Shown here piece after piece: positions 9,633-19,086 of a DNA stretch of 45,086 nt. The stretch lies in the NCBI GenBank assembly GCA_018369555.1, contig JAGZCC010000012.1, positions 1-45,086 on the forward strand. The letters run 5' to 3'. The notes beneath the pieces are model-generated. The model was given only the letters and a program-made list of their open reading frames with translations, did no database searches and had not been told where the DNA came from. Position numbers and translations under genes: made by a program. This stretch comes from Thomasclavelia spiroformis (GTDB lineage: Bacteria > Bacillota_I > Bacilli_A > Erysipelotrichales > Coprobacillaceae). Numbering within the stretch: position 1 is the stretch's first letter; each line of letters starts with the position of its first letter.

Positions 9633-10391
9633 ACTATTTTCATGAACAATTTTTAAAACTTCATTTAAAGAACGTATATCAATTTGTCCTGATGCTGAAG
9701 CAACGTTATCTTTTCCAAAAGTAATTGCCGAACCAAACTGTTCACCTAAAATTCTTGTTGCTATTCCTAAATTAGACATAGACATTGTTACAATCGGTTT
9801 ATCATAAACTTCATTAGCACGTAATGTCATTTCCAATACCAACAATACATCTTTATAATCCTCTGGCATAACCGCCAATTTAATAATATCAGCTTCTAAC
9901 GAATCCATTTGTTTAATTTTTTCTAACATCGTATCTAAACTTGGTGTTCTTGTAAAATCATGACTAGACATGATAACTTTACGATTAGCTTCATGAATCA
10001 TATTATTTAATGTAATAATCGCATTAGTCCCACTTGATAATTCTACATCATAAATATCAAAAGCTCCACTTTCTAATGCTATTTTATATAAATTAATATA
10101 TTCTTCATGACTCAATTCACCAAAGCCACCTTCTTTAACACTTCGATATGTTAAAATAAGTGCTTGTTTCATTTCCAAAGTTGCAATCATTTTAAACAAT
10201 TCTTTTAATTTTTGTTGATTTAATAATTCTTTAAAATAATCAATTCTAAGTTCAATTATATCAATATCATAACCCATCAATCTAATTATATCCGTAATAA
10301 TTGCTTGATGATTATCACTTATAACTGATACACAGACTTTTGGAATTCCATCACCAATTAATATATCTTTTATTTTACATATCTTACTCAT
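9630..10391 (-). CDS. aroD: Type I 3-dehydroquinate dehydratase
   Basis: A 253-residue class I dehydroquinase, which dehydrates 3-dehydroquinate to 3-dehydroshikimate through a Schiff base (third step of the shikimate pathway). The active-site set is present: E47 and R49 in IELRIDYF, R83 in TYRSVKEGG, H144 in SSHDFTRTP and the Schiff-base lysine K171 in IKLAVMP, with a C-terminal GQIDI motif. RBS AGGGGGAATGATAC precedes the ATG. No other aro genes are adjacent, so it stands apart from a shikimate operon. The ROK gene upstream is on the same strand with a 123-bp gap. Confidence 0.95.
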   Translation of the reverse strand: MSKICKIKDILIGDGIPKVCVSVISDNHQAIITDIIRLMGYDIDIIELRIDYFKELLNQQKLKELFKMIATLEMKQALILTYRSVKEGGFGELSHEEYINLYKIALESGAFDIYDVELSSGTNAIITLNNMIHEANRKVIMSSHDFTRTPSLDTMLEKIKQMDSLEADIIKLAVMPEDYKDVLLVLEMTLRANEVYDKPIVTMSMSNLGIATRILGEQFGSAITFGKDNVASASGQIDIRSLNEVLKIVHENS

Positions 10392-10514
10392 GTATCATTC
10401 CCCCTAAAACTACGGTTAGCTATATACAAATAATATTTATAAAATATACCTTTTATACTATAACATTATTACAAACAATATGATACTTTTTTAACTCAAA
10501 AAGTAAAATTATTT

Positions 10515-11393
10515 TCATATTTTGTGGTGATATAATGCTCCAATTAAATTTGCATCATTATAATATTTACAATTTATCACATTTGGCATCAATAATTGAT
10601 GATTTTGTAATTGAATTTCTTTTAAAAACTTTCTAATTTTTTCAATCAAAATTTTTTGTTTAGAAATTCCTCCTCCAATACAAATCACTTCAGGATCATA
10701 TATTGATTGCAAATTATACAATTGAATTGCAATATCTAAACAAAAAGAATCAAAAACCTCAATAACTTGTTGATTATTATTTTTTATCAATTCAAAAATT
10801 TCTCGTCCATTTATTTCCTCAACTTTAAGTACATTTGCAACTCTTTTACACAATGCCAAAGTAGATGCAATATCAGACCATGTTAACACCTGATGTGAGT
10901 TCTTATCATATCCAACAATAATCGTACTAAATTCACCAGCAGACAAATTATTTCCCTGATGAATTTTATGATTTTTAATAACACAACCACCAATTCCAGT
11001 ACCTAAAACAATAACTATAGCATCCTTATGCCCTTTTATATTACCAACAGACATTTCCGCTATCCCCTCACACTTAGCGTCATTTTCAATTGTTACTTTA
11101 ACTTCATTACACACTTTTGATAAAAGCTGTCTTAAATTCACACCTTTTAAAAAAGGATATGCTGTAATTTTTTCAATAACGCCTTTTTTACTGTTAATGA
11201 TCCCTGGACATGATAAAGCTATACCATCAATTTGATAATTACTTGTAAAATATATTTCACTTAATTTAGAAATAAATAAACTCAAGTTTGTCAATGGTGC
11301 TGATAAAAATTCATTTTTATCAAACATTTTTCCATTAATATCAAAATAACAATACTTTATTACTGTTCCGCCAATATCAAATACCAAATACAT
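10515..11393 (-). CDS. ROK family sugar kinase
   Basis: A 292-residue ROK protein, probably phosphorylating a hexose or amino sugar with ATP. I choose ATG at 11393, since AGGTGAT sits at ideal distance and the product then starts MYLVFDIGGT, the ATP-binding phosphate-1 motif. The longer frame to 11423 has no RBS. Further motifs are ENDAKCEGIAE (catalytic Asp region), GTGIGGCVI (phosphate-2) and CIGGGIS (adenosine). The usual ROK zinc motif (C-x-C-G-x-x-G-C-x-E) is absent: the region after AGEFSTIIVG contains no cysteine cluster. There is no N-terminal helix-turn-helix, so it is a kinase rather than a repressor. The substrate cannot be read from sequence. Confidence 0.85.
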   Translation of the reverse strand: MYLVFDIGGTVIKYCYFDINGKMFDKNEFLSAPLTNLSLFISKLSEIYFTSNYQIDGIALSCPGIINSKKGVIEKITAYPFLKGVNLRQLLSKVCNEVKVTIENDAKCEGIAEMSVGNIKGHKDAIVIVLGTGIGGCVIKNHKIHQGNNLSAGEFSTIIVGYDKNSHQVLTWSDIASTLALCKRVANVLKVEEINGREIFELIKNNNQQVIEVFDSFCLDIAIQLYNLQSIYDPEVICIGGGISKQKILIEKIRKFLKEIQLQNHQLLMPNVINCKYYNDANLIGALYHHKI

Positions 11394-11409
11394 AAATATC
11401 ACCTCAATT

Positions 11410-11415
11410 ATTATA
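11410..11415 (-). promoter_or_regulatory. -10 box for the ROK kinase
   Basis: TATAAT on the minus strand, 16 nt upstream of the ROK start codon; the -35 region is only T-rich. It sits after the ABC operon terminator, so the kinase is likely transcribed alone. Confidence 0.5.
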
Positions 11416-11440
11416 AAACACAAATAACAAAAAACAAACT

Positions 11441-11466
11441 AAAAAGATGCAAAATTGCATCTTTTT
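11441..11466 (-). terminator. Terminator of the FG-GAP/ABC operon (symmetric)
   Basis: AAAAAGATGC-AAAATT-GCATCTTTTT forms a 10-bp stem beginning 11 nt after the permease stop. A-tract and T-tract flank it, so it could work in both directions. Confidence 0.85.
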
Positions 11467-11476
11467 AAAAATTTAT

Positions 11477-12394
11477 TTAAATATCTTTTTTCATCATTAT
11501 CCTAAATGATAATCCATATAAAGCAATCGCACCAATAATATAACTAATCACAATCACTAAACTATTTAATGAATTATTAATTACAAAATAACTAGTATTA
11601 TTAAGTATAATATCAATATCCCCCATTCCTTGAGTATATAAGTTAGTAAAAATAGTAAATAATTGATCTACATTTTGGGATAACGATAAATCACCTAACA
11701 TGCTTAAAAAATTCTTAAAAATCAAACCAAAATGATAATTGATATCTAAAAAATATAAGTGAAACTGACTATAATATCCTTGTGATATTAAAATAATTCG
11801 TAGAATTGGTATTATTCCAAAAATCAATCCACCTAAACATATCATAATCAAAATAGCCGGAACTTTCTTTTTAAATACTGATGATAAAAATGCCCCTACT
11901 CCCCCTACTATAAAAATTACTACAATTCCATAGATAATAAATAATATCGTTGCTTTAATAATTAATAATAATATATCCTTTTCAACATTTGTAAACAAGC
12001 AAAATATAAGCATAAAAATTGAAAAACTATTAATCAAATAAACAAAACTTCCTAATAACATTCCTAAAATTTTTGATAATACTAAATTAAATCTACTAAT
12101 TTCCTTAGATAATAACAACCTCATTGTTCCTTCATGAATCTCACTTGCAAATAATCCTGTTGCACAATTAGAACATATAACCCAAATCAAAATACCAGCA
12201 ATAATCATAAAAGCAAACAAGCTATATATATTTAAAATATTATTAGAAAAACGATCAAAAGTTAGGACATATCGCATTAAATTTTCATAAATATTTGAAA
12301 ATAAGAAACCAAGTAAGCTACTTAATATACTAATAATAACAAATGGCAAAACTTTAAACATCTTTGTAAATGTTTTAAACATTAAGACTTTCAT
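11477..12394 (-). CDS. ABC-2 type transporter permease
   Basis: A 305-residue polytopic membrane protein with about six hydrophobic segments (FKVLPFVIISILSSLLGFLF, IYSLFAFMIIAGILIWVIC, SFVYLINSFSIFMLIFCLF and others). It carries the ABC-2 hallmark ATGLFASEIHEGTMRLLLSKEIS in the first cytosolic part. I choose ATG at 12394 because GGAGG lies about 11 nt upstream; the in-frame ATG at 12412 precedes the RBS. The gene overlaps the ATPase gene by 20 bp, implying translational coupling. With the ATPase it forms a one-permease exporter of unknown cargo. Confidence 0.88.
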   Translation of the reverse strand: MKVLMFKTFTKMFKVLPFVIISILSSLLGFLFSNIYENLMRYVLTFDRFSNNILNIYSLFAFMIIAGILIWVICSNCATGLFASEIHEGTMRLLLSKEISRFNLVLSKILGMLLGSFVYLINSFSIFMLIFCLFTNVEKDILLLIIKATILFIIYGIVVIFIVGGVGAFLSSVFKKKVPAILIMICLGGLIFGIIPILRIILISQGYYSQFHLYFLDINYHFGLIFKNFLSMLGDLSLSQNVDQLFTIFTNLYTQGMGDIDIILNNTSYFVINNSLNSLVIVISYIIGAIALYGLSFRIMMKKDI

Positions 12395-13310
12395 TTTTTC
12401 CGTCCTCCACAACTTGTTGATATAGTTTTTCTAACGTAATCGTTTCTTCCTTAAATAAATTTAACTCAAGATTATTTTGATATATATACTCGATAATATT
12501 TCGCTTACAGTTAATTTTATCATTTGTTTTTATTTTACAAATATTATTTTCAAAAGTATATTGATATTTCTGATTATCTAAAAATTTAATCAGCAACTCA
12601 TTTTCTTTACATGAAACTAATAATTTTTCTTGACTGAATTCTTGTTGTAAAACATTAATAGGTTGATTTAAAACCACATGCCCTTGATTAATTAAAATTA
12701 CATGATCAATAATTGTTTCTAATTCAGTTAATACATGCGAACTAATTAACACTGTCATTTTACGCTGACTTACTAATTTTTTTAGACTATGAATAATTTC
12801 ACTACGACTACTTGGATCTAAATTTGCAGTTGGTTCATCTAATAAAAGCACTTCAGGATCATGAATCAAAGCCTGAATTAAACCCACTTTTTTCTTCATT
12901 CCAGTAGAAAAATCAGCTACTTTTTTAAATTTGTAATTACTTAACCCAAATTCTTCTAATAGAACTAATGATTTTTTTAATGCTTCATCATAGCCAAAAC
13001 CAGATAATTGCGCCATGTAAACCAAATATTCTAAACAACTCATATCACTATAAAAATTTGGAAACTCAGGAGAATAGCCCATTAATTTTTTTGCATCATT
13101 GGAACCTAATGGATAACCTTTTATTGTGCCACTACCGCTACTTGGAAAAACTAATCCCATTAATATTGACATTGTTGTTGATTTTCCTGCACCATTAGGC
13201 CCAATAATACCATATATTTTTCCACCATCTAATTCAAAAGATATATCGTCTATTGCTTTAAATGAACCGAAATATTTATTTATATGTTTAACTTTAATTA
13301 TCTTTTCCAT
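12375..13310 (-). CDS. ABC transporter ATP-binding protein
   Basis: A 311-residue ATPase with Walker A GPNGAGKS (37-44), Q-loop region, signature FSTGMKKKVGL (a degenerate LSGG as is common in ABC-2 drug/bacitracin-type exporters), Walker B VLLLDEPTANLD and H-loop ISSHVL, plus a ~90-residue C-terminal extension typical of this class. RBS AAAGGTAGTG precedes the ATG. It overlaps the end of the FG-GAP gene by 17 bp and the permease by 20 bp, so the three proteins are produced together. Confidence 0.93.
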   Translation of the reverse strand: MEKIIKVKHINKYFGSFKAIDDISFELDGGKIYGIIGPNGAGKSTTMSILMGLVFPSSGSGTIKGYPLGSNDAKKLMGYSPEFPNFYSDMSCLEYLVYMAQLSGFGYDEALKKSLVLLEEFGLSNYKFKKVADFSTGMKKKVGLIQALIHDPEVLLLDEPTANLDPSSRSEIIHSLKKLVSQRKMTVLISSHVLTELETIIDHVILINQGHVVLNQPINVLQQEFSQEKLLVSCKENELLIKFLDNQKYQYTFENNICKIKTNDKINCKRNIIEYIYQNNLELNLFKEETITLEKLYQQVVEDGKNESLNV

Positions 13311-16300
13311 ATTTTACACTACCTTTTTTCAAACGATATTTTGGATAAATTACCAATAACAAGCCGCCACTAAAAATAATTAATGCACATAAAATAATTA
13401 AATACCTAAAAACAGAAGTTTTTTCAACCTCAACTACTTGGTTTATATGAGTGATCTTCCCAGCATTATCATTGTATGAAAATGTTAATTTATGTTTTCC
13501 TTCTAATAATTTTAATGAAATATCTTTATCATTACTTACTAACACTAATTTTCCTTGATCATATACACTCATTTGACCATTTTTATCACTTTGATATTTA
13601 AATTTCATTTTACCATCACTATGTTTATTAAAATCAACTAATTTAAAATCACAGCCATCATCAAAAGCATATAACTGTCCATTATTTTCAATTAAAATAC
13701 GACCACCATTCATCGCTCTTGCTTTTGTTACATCCAATTTTATTCCAGCAACTAACTGTTCTTTTTTATAATCATAAATTTGATTATACTCTCCATCATT
13801 TATTAGTATTTTGGTTTGATGCAAAACTGGTATCGCATAATTATTTGAAGATTCAATATTTTCTAGACTACAGCTTTTTAATTGCTCATAGTTTTTCCCA
13901 TCTAAAATTTTAAAAGTATTAATATCTTTATAGTAATCATAATAAAAATATCCTAATTCTTTAACATTATCATCATTTATATCTTCTAATTGATAAATCA
14001 TTTTAGTTTCTGAAAACTGAATTGGAATAATTTCATCATAAACAACTGCTGTCATACTATCATCACTGTCAGGATTCAATTTAACCGTCTGCAATATTTT
14101 TCCATCTTTACCACTTAGCAAATTTATAGTTGAACCACTTGGTTTATTAAAAATTAAATCATCACAGCCATCTTGATTAAAATCAATCTTTGATAAAATA
14201 AATGATTCACCATAATCATAGACTCCATCTTCTAATAAATTAAAACGTACAGATAAATCCTTAGGATTAATTACTTGATAATATTGATAACCATCACTAT
14301 TTCGGGCATTAATTATAAATAGATTAATTCCATTATGTTCTAAATCCCCAATAACGTTAACATGTTGATTATTTAATAAATTTTTATCATATTTTTTTGT
14401 AATATCGGTCTTTGAATAACTGATTTCAAAACCATTATGCATTGAATGATAAACTCTCATTTCACTTTCTCCAACATTAACATAATCAACAATCTTATCA
14501 TTATTCAAATCGCCAACTTCAATTACTGTTCCATTTTCTTCAATTATTGGATCAAAATATGATTTGAAAGTAAAACTATTACCATCAATAATACAATTAT
14601 CCACTAGTAGTTCACTTTTTTCATCACCATTTAAATCACTAAAATACTTAATTTCATTACCAACTAAATACTTATTACCTTCCAATAAAACTTTTCGATC
14701 CTGAATAATTTTTCCATTATTCATATCAATAACCACTATATGACTAGCAATCACTTCATTTTTATTATTTATTTCATTTACCAAAGATAACAATTGACCA
14801 CTATTATCATCATAATTAATAGCTTCAAACCCATTATTCATATACTTATCAGAAACAATAACATTAGTTAACACATCATCTTTTCCATTTAAACCCAATT
14901 TGCGTAGCTCATTAAGCTTACCATTTTGATTATTCGACACAATTAAGCCATCATCAACATCAGCAACTTTATTAACAATCTTAGAACATCCTAAAAAGCT
15001 CACCGTTTTTAAATCATTATGAACAATATAGCTATTACCGTTATTTATCTGTAATAAATAATTATCATTATATTTACTAAAACTTACTTTAATCTTATCT
15101 AAACCAATTCCTAAATTTTTTATATCATTTTGTGATAATAATTTACCATCTAATGAATACACCGAAATCCTTAACACATCTTTATTAAAACTACTTGGTA
15201 TTATAATAACTTCCTGTCCTTGATACATAGACAATACAGCATTTGAACAATCCAAATTATATTTTTCTAATTTAATTTTACTAATCAACTTAAAATCATC
15301 AGAAACCAATAGTAACGATGGCTTAATTCCGGTATTACTAGCGCCATACATTTCTATTTGTTGATAATCCTGATCACCTAAATATGCTTCTACTAACATC
15401 AAATCATCTTTAAGCTGTTTTAATTTATAACCATTAAAAGCCTTAGAAAATACACCAGTAATAGTAATTGTCTCTTTAGAATTAACATAATCATAACTAT
15501 ACTGCTCTTTCAATCTTTTAACTAAATCATCTTGATTAATAATACCTAATTTTAATTCCTTAATAATTTCACCATTATGATAATCAACTTCATAAAGTTT
15601 ATCATTTTCACAACTAATATATAACTTATCATTAAAAACTAACAAATCCCATAAATTAAGATTCACCAAAAATTTATTTCCATTTGAATTAACTTCTATT
15701 GGATTACTAATATCTTTACAATAATTTTCATTTCCAGTATTATCCAGACTAACTAATTGCCCAAGTTGATTTGTAAAAATCACCTGATTATCAATCAATA
15801 TTAATTTCCAAATATTATCTTCTTCTTCATAATCATAAATAATACTTTTTTTCTTAGCATTTATTTTTAATAAATGATGATCATAAATAAGATAAACATA
15901 TTCTTTATCGCAGACGATTTGTCGAATAATTGAATTTTCAATAAAAACGCCCTTTTGATCATTAAAATTTTCGTGAGTTAAAGCCATTTCATATAAAACA
16001 TTAGAACTCTTAGAACTTACAATCAAAAAATTACTATAGCCACTATTTGTTTCAACATATAAAACCACATCTTTTATCTTATCATTATCTAAATCATCAA
16101 TTATTTCAAAATATTTAATTGGATAATTGACTCTAATTAAAAAATCATCATTATCAATAAAACCTAATCCATTATCTTTAACAACTAAATTTCCCTTTAA
16201 ATCGTTACTAAGTTCAACATTTTTCGCTAAACAGTCCCCTTTAATATTAGTACCAGTACTATAAGATTCTATACTTGAACCATTATCCATCGCTTGCAAG

Positions 16301-16353
16301 GAAACGGGAAAAGTCATTACTAATATTAATACCACTAATACTATCTTTTTCAC
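13294..16353 (-). CDS. Large surface protein with FG-GAP/VCBS-like repeats and C-terminal membrane anchor
   Basis: A 1019-residue protein. I start it at GTG 16353, because TAGGAG lies 9 nt upstream and the product opens with KK plus a hydrophobic signal ending S-L-Q-A. An upstream GTG (16389) has no RBS and lies within the operator. The body is extracellular and beta-rich. It has repeated calcium-type DxNxDx loops (DDLDNDKIKD, SDLNGDEKSE, GDLNNDKIVD, DFNQDGCDD, EDINDDNVKE) typical of FG-GAP/VCBS propellers, mixed with PQQ-like stretches. The C-terminus has one transmembrane helix (FRYLIILCALIIFSGGLLLV) and a basic tail. It shares an operon with an ABC-2 exporter, which suggests a sensor or accessory protein for that transporter. 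No catalytic motif is seen. Confidence 0.8.
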   Translation of the reverse strand: MKKIVLVVLILVMTFPVSLQAMDNGSSIESYSTGTNIKGDCLAKNVELSNDLKGNLVVKDNGLGFIDNDDFLIRVNYPIKYFEIIDDLDNDKIKDVVLYVETNSGYSNFLIVSSKSSNVLYEMALTHENFNDQKGVFIENSIIRQIVCDKEYVYLIYDHHLLKINAKKKSIIYDYEEEDNIWKLILIDNQVIFTNQLGQLVSLDNTGNENYCKDISNPIEVNSNGNKFLVNLNLWDLLVFNDKLYISCENDKLYEVDYHNGEIIKELKLGIINQDDLVKRLKEQYSYDYVNSKETITITGVFSKAFNGYKLKQLKDDLMLVEAYLGDQDYQQIEMYGASNTGIKPSLLLVSDDFKLISKIKLEKYNLDCSNAVLSMYQGQEVIIIPSSFNKDVLRISVYSLDGKLLSQNDIKNLGIGLDKIKVSFSKYNDNYLLQINNGNSYIVHNDLKTVSFLGCSKIVNKVADVDDGLIVSNNQNGKLNELRKLGLNGKDDVLTNVIVSDKYMNNGFEAINYDDNSGQLLSLVNEINNKNEVIASHIVVIDMNNGKIIQDRKVLLEGNKYLVGNEIKYFSDLNGDEKSELLVDNCIIDGNSFTFKSYFDPIIEENGTVIEVGDLNNDKIVDYVNVGESEMRVYHSMHNGFEISYSKTDITKKYDKNLLNNQHVNVIGDLEHNGINLFIINARNSDGYQYYQVINPKDLSVRFNLLEDGVYDYGESFILSKIDFNQDGCDDLIFNKPSGSTINLLSGKDGKILQTVKLNPDSDDSMTAVVYDEIIPIQFSETKMIYQLEDINDDNVKELGYFYYDYYKDINTFKILDGKNYEQLKSCSLENIESSNNYAIPVLHQTKILINDGEYNQIYDYKKEQLVAGIKLDVTKARAMNGGRILIENNGQLYAFDDGCDFKLVDFNKHSDGKMKFKYQSDKNGQMSVYDQGKLVLVSNDKDISLKLLEGKHKLTFSYNDNAGKITHINQVVEVEKTSVFRYLIILCALIIFSGGLLLVIYPKYRLKKGSVKYGKDN

Positions 16354-16367
16354 ACCTATCACTCCTA

Positions 16368-16437
16368 ACTGTATCACTATAACTAACACAGTTAAATTAT
16401 AACACCTTCATAACTGTATTACAATATATAATACAGT
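16368..16437 (-). promoter_or_regulatory. Promoter with two inverted-repeat operators (GntR/YtrA-like arrangement)
   Basis: On the minus strand -35 TTGTAA (16419-16424) and -10 TATAAT (16396-16401) are separated by exactly 17 bp. Operator 1 (16413-16437) is ACTGTATTA-N7-TAATACAGT, a perfect 9-bp inverted repeat covering the -35. Operator 2 (16368-16392) is ACTGTGTTA-N7-TGATACAGT, the same half-sites with two changes, lying downstream of the start point. The centres are 45 bp apart. Such paired sites around a promoter of an ABC-2 operon resemble YtrA-type GntR control. No regulator gene is adjacent. Confidence 0.75.
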
Positions 16438-16554
16438 TTCTTATTAATTATTTAAATTAATTTACTATATTGCTATCCATTATCAACTAGTAATGATAAA
16501 ATATTAGTAAATAGAATATTTGTTTTTAATTTATTTGAAAAGGAGGTTAAAATA

Positions 16555-16986
16555 ATGAATCAGTTAAAAGATGCAATCAAAAAAGCAAAAGAAAATGAAA
16601 ACAAATTAATATTAATCGTAGGATTAGCAGGTAGTGGTAAATCAAAATTAATCCATGAATACAGTAAAGATAGTGGTATTCCAATTTTAGATTTAGATAC
16701 TATTTTTAAAAACACTAATAATAATATTACAGAAGTAATGGATAATTTTTTAGTAACTTATAATAAAGATGTTTTATTACTAGATAATAAAAAAATCCTT
16801 TATGCTAAGGATTCAAATATTAATATGTTATCATTTTTAAAAAGTCTTGCAGAAAAAATAGTTGTTGTTGCTACATGGAATGGAAAAGTTGATAATAATA
16901 AACTTATTCACATTCGCTCTAAATTACCTACTGATTTAACATATTTATTAGATAATGAACAATTTACGATTATTCAAAAAAATTAA
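16555..16986 (+). CDS. BrxF-like P-loop protein (orphan)
   Basis: A 143-residue protein. It has a Walker A GLAGSGKS near residue 24, a Walker B-like VLLLDN around residue 75 (hydrophobic strand ending D-N), then VVVATWNGKVDNNKL, and a conserved C-terminal strand pattern. Order, spacing and size match the BREX-3 protein BrxF, in which LLDN and WNG recur. RBS AAAGGAGG is optimal. No other BREX gene (pglZ, brxC, pglX, brxA, brxL) lies within the window, so it is either an orphan or a relative with another role. It could also be a general small ATPase of unknown function. Neighbours are unrelated. Confidence 0.65.
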   Translation: MNQLKDAIKKAKENENKLILIVGLAGSGKSKLIHEYSKDSGIPILDLDTIFKNTNNNITEVMDNFLVTYNKDVLLLDNKKILYAKDSNINMLSFLKSLAEKIVVVATWNGKVDNNKLIHIRSKLPTDLTYLLDNEQFTIIQKN

Positions 16987-16993
16987 CAAAATC

Positions 16994-17021
16994 AAAACAG
17001 CTGTAAAAATACAGCTGTTTT
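16994..17021. terminator. Bidirectional terminator between the brxF-like gene and the V-ATPase operon
   Basis: AAAACAGCTGTA-AAAA-TACAGCTGTTTT is a perfect 12-bp stem with A and T tails on both sides. It lies between the converging stops at 16986 and 17023. Confidence 0.92.
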
Positions 17022-17022
17022 A

Positions 17023-17631
17023 TTATCTCTTCATTTCTTTAATAACCTTTTGACGAGTAAATTCTTCTCTTTCTTTTTCTTCTAAAGCTTCACTTATAAC
17101 TTTAATCGTTGATTCAAAACGAGGAATTGAAATATTTTTTAGAGCATTTGCTCGTTTTTGTGTTTTTCTAATTGTATTAGCTAAACGATAAACACTATTT
17201 TCAACCTCAGCTAATAATACAGTTAATTGTTTTACCCGATAAAAACAATTATAAGCATAATCCACTTTAGAATTAGAACGTTCAATATCATAAGTCATTT
17301 TCAATGGTTGTTGATTATACGAAATCTTTGGAATCTCAACTCCCATAACACTACGATATGCAATTGATATTCCATAATCTTCAGGTGTACTATTAACAAT
17401 CGATGAAATTAATCCCATTGAAATATTTGCTTCTTGCAAAGCATCATATGCTTCTTGATAAGAAGACGTAATTTGATCACGAATAATCTTCACATCATCT
17501 AATAAAGTCATCATTTCTTTTATCAAAACATTTCGTTTTTGATCCATTAGATTATATCCAAGATTGGCTAATTGCAATGATTTTTTCATTGCAATTAAAT
17601 TACCCTTTGTTGGAACTACCTTCAAAGCCAT
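17023..17631 (-). CDS. V-type ATP synthase subunit D
   Basis: A 202-residue subunit D, the central rotor shaft of the V1/A1 sector. The start MALKVVPTKGNLIAMKKSL, the long helical coiled-coil termini and the ending (RIRKTQKRANAL-like region, then EREEFTRQKVIKEMKR) are typical. It starts 2 nt after the subunit B stop with RBS AGAGGGTG, and is the last gene of the ten-gene operon, closed by the terminator at 16994-17021. Confidence 0.95.
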   Translation of the reverse strand: MALKVVPTKGNLIAMKKSLQLANLGYNLMDQKRNVLIKEMMTLLDDVKIIRDQITSSYQEAYDALQEANISMGLISSIVNSTPEDYGISIAYRSVMGVEIPKISYNQQPLKMTYDIERSNSKVDYAYNCFYRVKQLTVLLAEVENSVYRLANTIRKTQKRANALKNISIPRFESTIKVISEALEEKEREEFTRQKVIKEMKR

Positions 17632-17633
17632 AA

Positions 17634-19073
17634 TTATTCACCCTCTTGTAATTCTTTAATAATCTTTTTTTCTTTTATATTAAAACGCTCAATCGCTTTT
17701 TCATGATTATAATATTGATCTAATAATGCATTATCCAAACGATCCAATGCTTCACGAGGTAAAACAGAAACTAAATCCCATCCTAAATCTAAAGTTTCTT
17801 CAATACTACGATTAGCATTAAAACCTTGATTAATAAAATATTCTTCAAATAGTTTACCAAATGTCACATATTTTTTATCCATTTCAGATAATTCATCTTC
17901 ACCAATAACCGAAGTTAATGAACGTACATCTTGAACATGAGCATAACATGCAAATAATTGGTTAGCAATATCTTGATGATCTTTTCTAGTATAACCTTCT
18001 CCAATTCCATCTTTCATCAAACGACTTAATGAAGGTAAAACTCCAACTGGTGGATAAATCCCTGCAGAATTTAAATCAACATCTAATGTAATTTGTCCTT
18101 CTGTAATATATCCAGTTAAATCAGGAACCGGATGTGTAATATCATTATTAGGCATTGTTAAAATTGGAATTTGTGTTACAGAACCTTCTGCATCTTTAAT
18201 AATTCCTGCTCTTTCATATAATGAAGCTAAATCCGAATATAAATATCCTGGATATCCTTTACGCCCAGGAATCTCCCCTTTACTTGACGAGAATTCACGT
18301 AATGCTTCACAATAAGAAGTAACATCACTATAAATAACCAATACATGCATATTTTGTTTAAACGCTAAATATTCAGCTGCTGTTAATGCACAACGTGGTG
18401 TTAAAATACGTTCAATAATTGGATCATTTGATAAATTCAAGAACATAACTACTCGTTCCATAACCCCAGCTTCTTTAAAACTGCGTTTAAAATATTCTGC
18501 AACATCGTTTGTAACCCCCATCGCAGCAAAGACAACAGCAAAACCTTTTCCAGATTCATCTGCTATTTTTGCTTGTTTTACAATTTGAACCGCTAAACGA
18601 TCATGAGGCAATCCAGATACTGAAAAAATCGGTAACTTTTGACCACGAATTAATGTAGTCAAACAATCAATTGAAGAAATTCCTGTATTAATATAGTTAC
18701 GTGGATATACACGCGAAACAGGATTTAATGGTAATCCGTTAATATCCATTTCTTCTTCAGCATAAACTTCACCTAAACCATCAATCGGTCTACCAGCACC
18801 AGAAAAAATTCTTCCTAATATTTCTCTAGAAACAGGTAATTCCATTGGTTTACCTAATAATTTAGTTTTTGTATTTTCAAGCGACAACCCATTAGTTCCT
18901 TCAAAAACTTGAACTACAACTTTTTCACCTTCAATTTGAACAATTCGTCCTGCACGAGTTGTTCCATCATTTATTTGAATTTCAACCATTTCATCGTATG
19001 AAGCACCCTTAACGTGGTCTAAAACGACTAATGGCCCATTAATTTCATTTAATCCTACATATTGTAGTGACAT
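17634..19073 (-). CDS. V-type ATP synthase subunit B
   Basis: A 479-residue non-catalytic nucleotide-binding subunit of the A3B3 hexamer. Motifs are FSVSGLPHDRLAVQIVKQA in place of a P-loop (normal for B), ARVYPRNYINTGISSIDCL-like assembly region, and PSLSRLMKDGIGEGYTR. I place the start at 19073 because AGGAGG is 9 nt upstream of that ATG but only 3 nt from the ATG at 19079. It follows subunit A by 13 nt. Length matches the family. Confidence 0.96.
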   Translation of the reverse strand: MSLQYVGLNEINGPLVVLDHVKGASYDEMVEIQINDGTTRAGRIVQIEGEKVVVQVFEGTNGLSLENTKTKLLGKPMELPVSREILGRIFSGAGRPIDGLGEVYAEEEMDINGLPLNPVSRVYPRNYINTGISSIDCLTTLIRGQKLPIFSVSGLPHDRLAVQIVKQAKIADESGKGFAVVFAAMGVTNDVAEYFKRSFKEAGVMERVVMFLNLSNDPIIERILTPRCALTAAEYLAFKQNMHVLVIYSDVTSYCEALREFSSSKGEIPGRKGYPGYLYSDLASLYERAGIIKDAEGSVTQIPILTMPNNDITHPVPDLTGYITEGQITLDVDLNSAGIYPPVGVLPSLSRLMKDGIGEGYTRKDHQDIANQLFACYAHVQDVRSLTSVIGEDELSEMDKKYVTFGKLFEEYFINQGFNANRSIEETLDLGWDLVSVLPREALDRLDNALLDQYYNHEKAIERFNIKEKKIIKELQEGE

Positions 19074-19086
19074 AATCATTTTCCTC

